This document shows positions 16,590 through 19,370 of a stretch of DNA of 19,370 nucleotides, in pieces. The notes below the pieces were generated by a model. That model was not told where the DNA came from. It searched no databases and worked only from the letters and a program-made list of their open reading frames with translations. Origin of the DNA: Candidatus Bathyarchaeota archaeon (GTDB lineage Archaea > Thermoproteota > Bathyarchaeia > RBG-16-48-13 > GCA-020355125); assembly GCA_030607815.1 (NCBI GenBank), contig JAUWJG010000005.1, positions 1 to 19,370 of the forward strand. Reading direction: 5' to 3'. Numbering within the stretch: position 1 is the stretch's first letter; each line of letters starts with the position of its first letter. A program made the translations under genes and the position numbers.

Positions 16590-16683
16590 TGGCGGGCCCG
16601 AAGGGACTCGAACCCTTGACATCAGGCTTCGAAGGCTTACGCGAATAATGTTTCTGCGCCCTATCCAACTAGGCTACGGGCCC
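16590..16683 (-). tRNA. tRNA-Arg (TCG) with a 17-nt intron, CCA encoded
   Basis: Cloverleaf by hand: acceptor GGGCCCG with CGGGCCC, D arm GCCT/GGGC, T arm AAGGG-TTCGAGT-CCCTT, discriminator G, then an encoded CCA (16592-16590). The anticodon arm only forms if 17 bases at 16637-16653 are removed, giving stem CAGGC/GCCTG and loop CTTCGAA with anticodon TCG (arginine). The intron then falls between positions 29 and 30, inside the 5' anticodon stem, not at the usual 37/38. The mature length is 77 with CCA. I could not draw a perfect bulge-helix-bulge, only a relaxed one using CGC/GCG. The gene is divergent from gfcR. Confidence 0.88.
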
Positions 16684-16705
16684 ATAGTTTAGTATAGAAG
16701 AGACC

Positions 16706-16713
16706 TTTTTAAA
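16706..16713 (-). promoter_or_regulatory. TATA box of tRNA-Arg
   Basis: On the minus strand TTTAAAAA (16713-16706) lies 23-30 bases before the 5' end of the tRNA, which is the expected archaeal box A position. Confidence 0.55.
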
Positions 16714-16799
16714 TCTAAGTTCATTAGTGCTTGATTAGAATAAGAGAAAGGTAATACATATACATATATATTTGAAGAAAGGCATTAGTATAGGGTCTG

Positions 16800-16808
16800 A
16801 ATATATAT
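16800..16808 (+). promoter_or_regulatory. Possible TATA box of the GfcR-family gene
   Basis: An alternating AT run (TATATATA-type) lies about 30-38 bases before the ATG at 16838. It would give a short leader that includes GGGGATGTGA just ahead of the start codon. Other AT-rich stretches are near, so this is tentative. Confidence 0.35.
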
Positions 16809-16837
16809 AGATTTGTAAAAAAATGGGGATGTGAAAA

Positions 16838-17575
16838 ATGAGCGAGTCTCATCTCGATGATCTTAAATTTAGGTTAATGGTAATTGATATGCTTAGATTA
16901 GCAAAGAAAAGTTACACTTATCGAGAACTTTCTTCAAAAACTAAACTGCCAATGACTGTTTTAAGTCGATATGTAAAGGGTCACGTCCTCCCAGGTTCAA
17001 GTAGAGCTAGAAAGATCGGGCGAATTCTTGAAAATCTTGTGGGAATAGAGAGTGAACTAAGGAGAAGAATTAAATTTGATAAGTACGGCTATTTTGATAA
17101 TACTTCCATCCTATCCGACCCGTTTCTCTTACAAAGGGCATCTCAATATGTATTCACTAAGTTCGCAGGTAGAAGAATCACAAAGATTTTAACAGCAGCA
17201 GTTGATGGAATACCCCTAGCTACACTCATAAGTAGTAATTTAGGGATTGAACTTATAATAGCAAAGAAGACGAAGGAGATTGGAGTAAGAACCTTCATTG
17301 AAGAAACGTTCATTCCTGAAGGTTCAGCAATGGTCGTATCTCTTTATATACCGAGAGGGCTTATTCGAAGAGGCGATAGTGTTCTCATTGTTGATGATGT
17401 AATAAAGAGTGGAGAAACCCAAAGTGCAATGATGAATCTGGTGTATAAAGCACGGGGAGAAGTTGCAGGAATCTATGCTTTAGTCGCTATAGGAGATCGC
17501 TGGAAGAAAAAATTAAAGCAAACAGCTACGTTCCCAGTAGAAGTCGTATTGACTCAAAGAGCTAGGACAATTTAA
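16838..17575 (+). CDS. gfcR: GfcR-family transcriptional regulator (HTH plus phosphoribosyltransferase-like domain)
   Basis: Archaeal orotate phosphoribosyltransferase-like protein fused to an N-terminal helix-turn-helix; the family is named for Haloferax GfcR, an activator of sugar catabolism genes. It has 245 residues, longer than the about 200-210 usual. The HTH lies near residues 25-50 (YTYRELSSKTKLPMTVLSRYVKG). The type I PRT domain follows, with AAVDGIPLATLIS (120-132) and the PRPP-binding loop VLIVDDVIKSGET (182-194), which retains both acidic residues. An enzymatic role is therefore not ruled out, but the HTH suggests a sensor of PRPP or related sugar phosphates. It is followed 50 bases later by mtnA on the same strand, so mtnA is a possible target. 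The specific GfcR role in this organism is inference. Confidence 0.85.
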   Translation: MSESHLDDLKFRLMVIDMLRLAKKSYTYRELSSKTKLPMTVLSRYVKGHVLPGSSRARKIGRILENLVGIESELRRRIKFDKYGYFDNTSILSDPFLLQRASQYVFTKFAGRRITKILTAAVDGIPLATLISSNLGIELIIAKKTKEIGVRTFIEETFIPEGSAMVVSLYIPRGLIRRGDSVLIVDDVIKSGETQSAMMNLVYKARGEVAGIYALVAIGDRWKKKLKQTATFPVEVVLTQRARTI

Positions 17576-17625
17576 GTTTTTGATCCAATATTTTGAAGTT
17601 ATTATCTAGAAAGGTGATATTTTAT

Positions 17626-18669
17626 TTGAGGACTATTCAATGGAAGGATGGGAAAGTAATTCTCATTGATCAACTAAAGCTTCCCACTGAACTTAATTAT
17701 ATTGAGTGTAAAAACCCGAATCGGATAGCTAAAGCTATAAAAGTTTTAGAGATTAGAGGGGCTCCAGCCATCGGTATAGCGGCCGCGATGGCGTTAGCTT
17801 TAACGGCAAATAATAGTAAGACCAAGAACAAGGAGGAATTATTTAATCAATTAGAAATAATGGCTAAACAATTAGAAATGACAAGGCCAACTGCGGTCAA
17901 CCTCTTCTGGGCTGTCGAGAGAGTTCTTAAAAAAGCTAGATCTGTTGTAGGAACGACGGATGATATTAAGGAGGCAGTCGTTAAAGAAGCAGTAACAATG
18001 GCTGACGAAGATATTCAAAAGAATGAAACTATGGGCAAGCATGGAGCAAACTTACTCGAGGATGGAGACGTAGTTGGAACAATATGTAATGCGGGTTGGT
18101 TAGCAACAGCTGGAGAATATGGTACAGCTTTAGGAGTTATTAAGGTTGCTCATGAACAAGGTAAGAAGATTTCAGTAATAGCCTTAGAGACAAGACCCGT
18201 CTTACAGGGGGCAAGATTAACAGCGTGGGAACTTAAGCATGATGGAATTGATGTAAAGGTAATCCCGGATGGGGCGATAGGATACTGCTTCTATAAAGGC
18301 ATGATTGACAAATTTTTATGCGGAGCAGATAGGATAGTAGTCCTCAATAACTGCTCCGTGATAAACAAAATAGGAACACATACCGTCTCTTTAGCTGCGA
18401 AGTATTATCATATACCATTTTACGCAGTAGCACCACTCTCCACATTCGATTTTAAACATAACTTAAAAGAGATCAGAATTGAGATGAGAAATGAGATGGA
18501 AGTAACTGAAATTAATGGTAAAAGAATAGTTCCTGCCAAAGTAAAAGCCATTAACCCGGCTTTTGACATTACGCCACCATCTCTTGTAACTGCGATAATC
18601 ACAGAAAAAGGAATAATCTATCCACCGTTTAAAGATAGTTTATTAAAAATGGCTTCTTCTCCAGAATAG
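17626..18669 (+). CDS. mtnA: S-methyl-5-thioribose-1-phosphate isomerase
   Basis: Converts methylthioribose-1-phosphate to methylthioribulose-1-phosphate in methionine salvage; eIF2B-alpha-like fold. From the TTG at 17626 it has 347 residues, starting MRTIQWKDGKVILIDQ as the family does; GGTGA lies eight bases before, so I prefer it to the TTG at 17593. Motifs: IRGAPAIGIAAA (43-54), TRPTAVNLFWAV (86-97), TICNAGWLATAGEYGTALG (152-170) with catalytic C154, ETRPVLQGARLTAWEL (188-203), and GADRI (233-237) with catalytic D235, followed by NKIGTH. The NG usually following GADRI is NN here. Ribose-1,5-bisphosphate isomerase is a relative, but the N-terminal domain and motifs fit MtnA better. It probably acts on the product of the phosphorylase at 10865-11644. 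Confidence 0.92.
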   Translation: MRTIQWKDGKVILIDQLKLPTELNYIECKNPNRIAKAIKVLEIRGAPAIGIAAAMALALTANNSKTKNKEELFNQLEIMAKQLEMTRPTAVNLFWAVERVLKKARSVVGTTDDIKEAVVKEAVTMADEDIQKNETMGKHGANLLEDGDVVGTICNAGWLATAGEYGTALGVIKVAHEQGKKISVIALETRPVLQGARLTAWELKHDGIDVKVIPDGAIGYCFYKGMIDKFLCGADRIVVLNNCSVINKIGTHTVSLAAKYYHIPFYAVAPLSTFDFKHNLKEIRIEMRNEMEVTEINGKRIVPAKVKAINPAFDITPPSLVTAIITEKGIIYPPFKDSLLKMASSPE

Positions 18670-18821
18670 TTCCAAATGAAAAATATACACAGATTGTTAT
18701 GTGAAAAAAGAAGTACATACAAAGTGTTTATCCGTCATAGATATAAAAGATCTATAAATTCTTATAATCAAGACTAATCAACAGGAAATGGATAGTATTA
18801 TTATTTAGAAACACTGGAACT

Positions 18822-18829
18822 CTTAAATA
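18822..18829 (+). promoter_or_regulatory. TATA box of tRNA-Ile
   Basis: CTTAAATA lies 25-32 bases before the tRNA 5' end, the expected archaeal box A spacing. Confidence 0.5.
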
Positions 18830-18853
18830 TGAGTTTTACAAGCAAATTAGGAG

Positions 18854-18948
18854 GGGCTGGTAGCTCAGCTTGGTTAGAGCGCACGGCTGATAGATCATAA
18901 ATTGATATAGAAACCGTGTGGCCGGGAGTTCAAATCTCCCCCGGCCCA
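18854..18948 (+). tRNA. tRNA-Ile (GAT) with a 20-nt canonical intron
   Basis: Acceptor GGGCTGG with CCGGCCC (one G-T pair), D arm GCTC/GAGC, T arm GGGAG-TTCAAAT-CTCCC, discriminator A at 18948; the next bases are TCA, so CCA is not encoded. The anticodon stem is CACGG/CCGTG and the mature loop CTGATAA has anticodon GAT, reading ATC and ATT (isoleucine). The intron is 18893-18912, at the usual 37/38 position. Mature length is 75 without CCA. Confidence 0.9.
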
Positions 18949-19164
18949 TCACTACAAGTTTAGTATAATGTTATAAAAATTATTATTTAATCTCGTTTTA
19001 GAATTGATAATTATTGACAACCCCCTGAATACTATTTGTCTGATAGTACAGGCACTACCATGTACAAGATATAACCACAATTACGAAGTAGTAAATCCGC
19101 TTCATTTCTTTTTGATGAACAGTTGATAAAACTTTTTTTAGAGATTCAGTGAAGAGAATGTAGA

Positions 19165-19370
19165 TTATTTTGTACTTTCTAGAAACGATAAGATATTAAA
19201 AATAATATGAACAGCTTGAATTGAAGTAATTCCATAATCGTAGTGAGGAGTTAATTCAACTAAATCGAATCCAACGATTTTATGGTTACAAAGAGATTGG
19301 AGAATGTTTAGTAAAAGATGTGGCGATAATCCTTCAGGTATAGGATTACCAACAGCAGGTGCAAAAGATG
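19165..19370 (-). CDS. Agmatinase/arginase-family ureohydrolase, C-terminal part only
   Basis: Hand translation of the minus strand from the window edge gives 67 residues ending in TAA at 19165-19167. It starts SFAPAVGNPIPEGLS and continues KIVGFDLVELTPHYDYGITS, then a final hydrophobic helix (VHIIFNILSFLEST). This is the C-terminal end of the ureohydrolase family (usual pattern DP-x-FAP-x-GTPEPGGL, then VGFDVVEVSP-x-YD). These are two-Mn hydrolases releasing urea from agmatine, arginine or similar guanidino compounds. The Mn-binding DxDxxDP lies beyond the window. The substrate-side loop reads GNPIPEGL instead of GTPEPGGL, so the substrate cannot be assumed to be agmatine. Confidence 0.85.
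   Translation of the reverse strand, partial: SFAPAVGNPIPEGLSPHLLLNILQSLCNHKIVGFDLVELTPHYDYGITSIQAVHIIFNILSFLESTK

Noticed and set aside
17593..17625. Upstream TTG start of mtnA
   Set aside because: The GGTGA site and the family N-terminus (MRTIQWKDGK) both point to the TTG at 17626.
17626..18669. Ribose-1,5-bisphosphate isomerase (AMP pathway) instead of MtnA
   Set aside because: Length, N-terminal domain and the RGAPAIG, RPTAVNL and ETRPVLQGARLTA motifs fit MtnA better, and no AMP phosphorylase or RuBisCO gene is near.
18739..18762. Small hairpin AGAT/ATCT after mtnA as a terminator
   Set aside because: Short stem in AT-rich DNA without a following T run; chance is enough to explain it.

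Overview
The window is a 19.4 kb stretch of ordinary, gene-dense archaeal chromosome. It is AT-rich (roughly two thirds A+T by eye). The archaeal signs are a split glycine decarboxylase (GcvPA/GcvPB), an M24 peptidase, a cis-prenyltransferase, DUF373 and DUF4443-like proteins, a GPN-loop GTPase, a GfcR-type regulator, two tRNA genes with short introns, and AT-rich TATA-like boxes. A complete smc-scpA-scpB operon argues against Sulfolobales-type Crenarchaeota. The sequence alone does not settle the phylum; an Asgard or a TACK lineage outside Sulfolobales are both possible. Start codons are often TTG (gcvPA, gcvPB, scpB, uppS, mtnA), and ribosome binding sites of the GGAGG or GGTGA type are common.

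Layout. (1) 1-2549, minus: gcvPA then gcvPB (3' end cut off by the window edge), translationally coupled. (2) 2770-3.6 kb, minus: a cyclase/kynurenine formamidase-family metal hydrolase whose N-terminus is problematic. (3) 3792-8612, minus: smc, scpA and scpB, the chromosome condensation complex. (4) 8992-10056, plus: an Xaa-Pro-type M24 peptidase behind a clear TATA box. (5) 10059-16247, minus: a long co-directional cluster reading zinc ribbon, CinA-like protein, GPN-loop GTPase, DUF4443-like regulator, coiled-coil protein, DUF373 membrane protein, methylthio-nucleoside phosphorylase, polyprenyl diphosphate synthase, with several 4-bp overlaps. (6) 16590-16683, minus: tRNA-Arg(TCG) interrupted by a 17-nt intron. 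(7) 16838-18669, plus: a GfcR-family HTH-phosphoribosyltransferase, then mtnA. (8) 18854-18948, plus: tRNA-Ile(GAT) with a 20-nt intron. (9) 19165-19370, minus: the C-terminal end of an agmatinase/arginase-family ureohydrolase.

Functional links. The phosphorylase at 10865-11644 and MtnA at 17626-18669 are two consecutive steps of 5'-methylthioadenosine salvage. The phosphorylase carries an Asn where 6-oxopurine enzymes have one, so methylthioinosine may be the real substrate. SMC, ScpA and ScpB form one complex and one operon.

I see no mobile element, CRISPR array, defence island or clearly new system. The points worth a second look are: an in-frame TAA inside the otherwise complete GPN-loop GTPase gene; two genes whose conserved coding sequence runs upstream of any ATG/GTG/TTG, each with a well-placed Shine-Dalgarno in front of a CTG or ATT; a tRNA-Arg intron that appears to sit inside the anticodon stem (29/30); and the substrate-determining residue of the phosphorylase.
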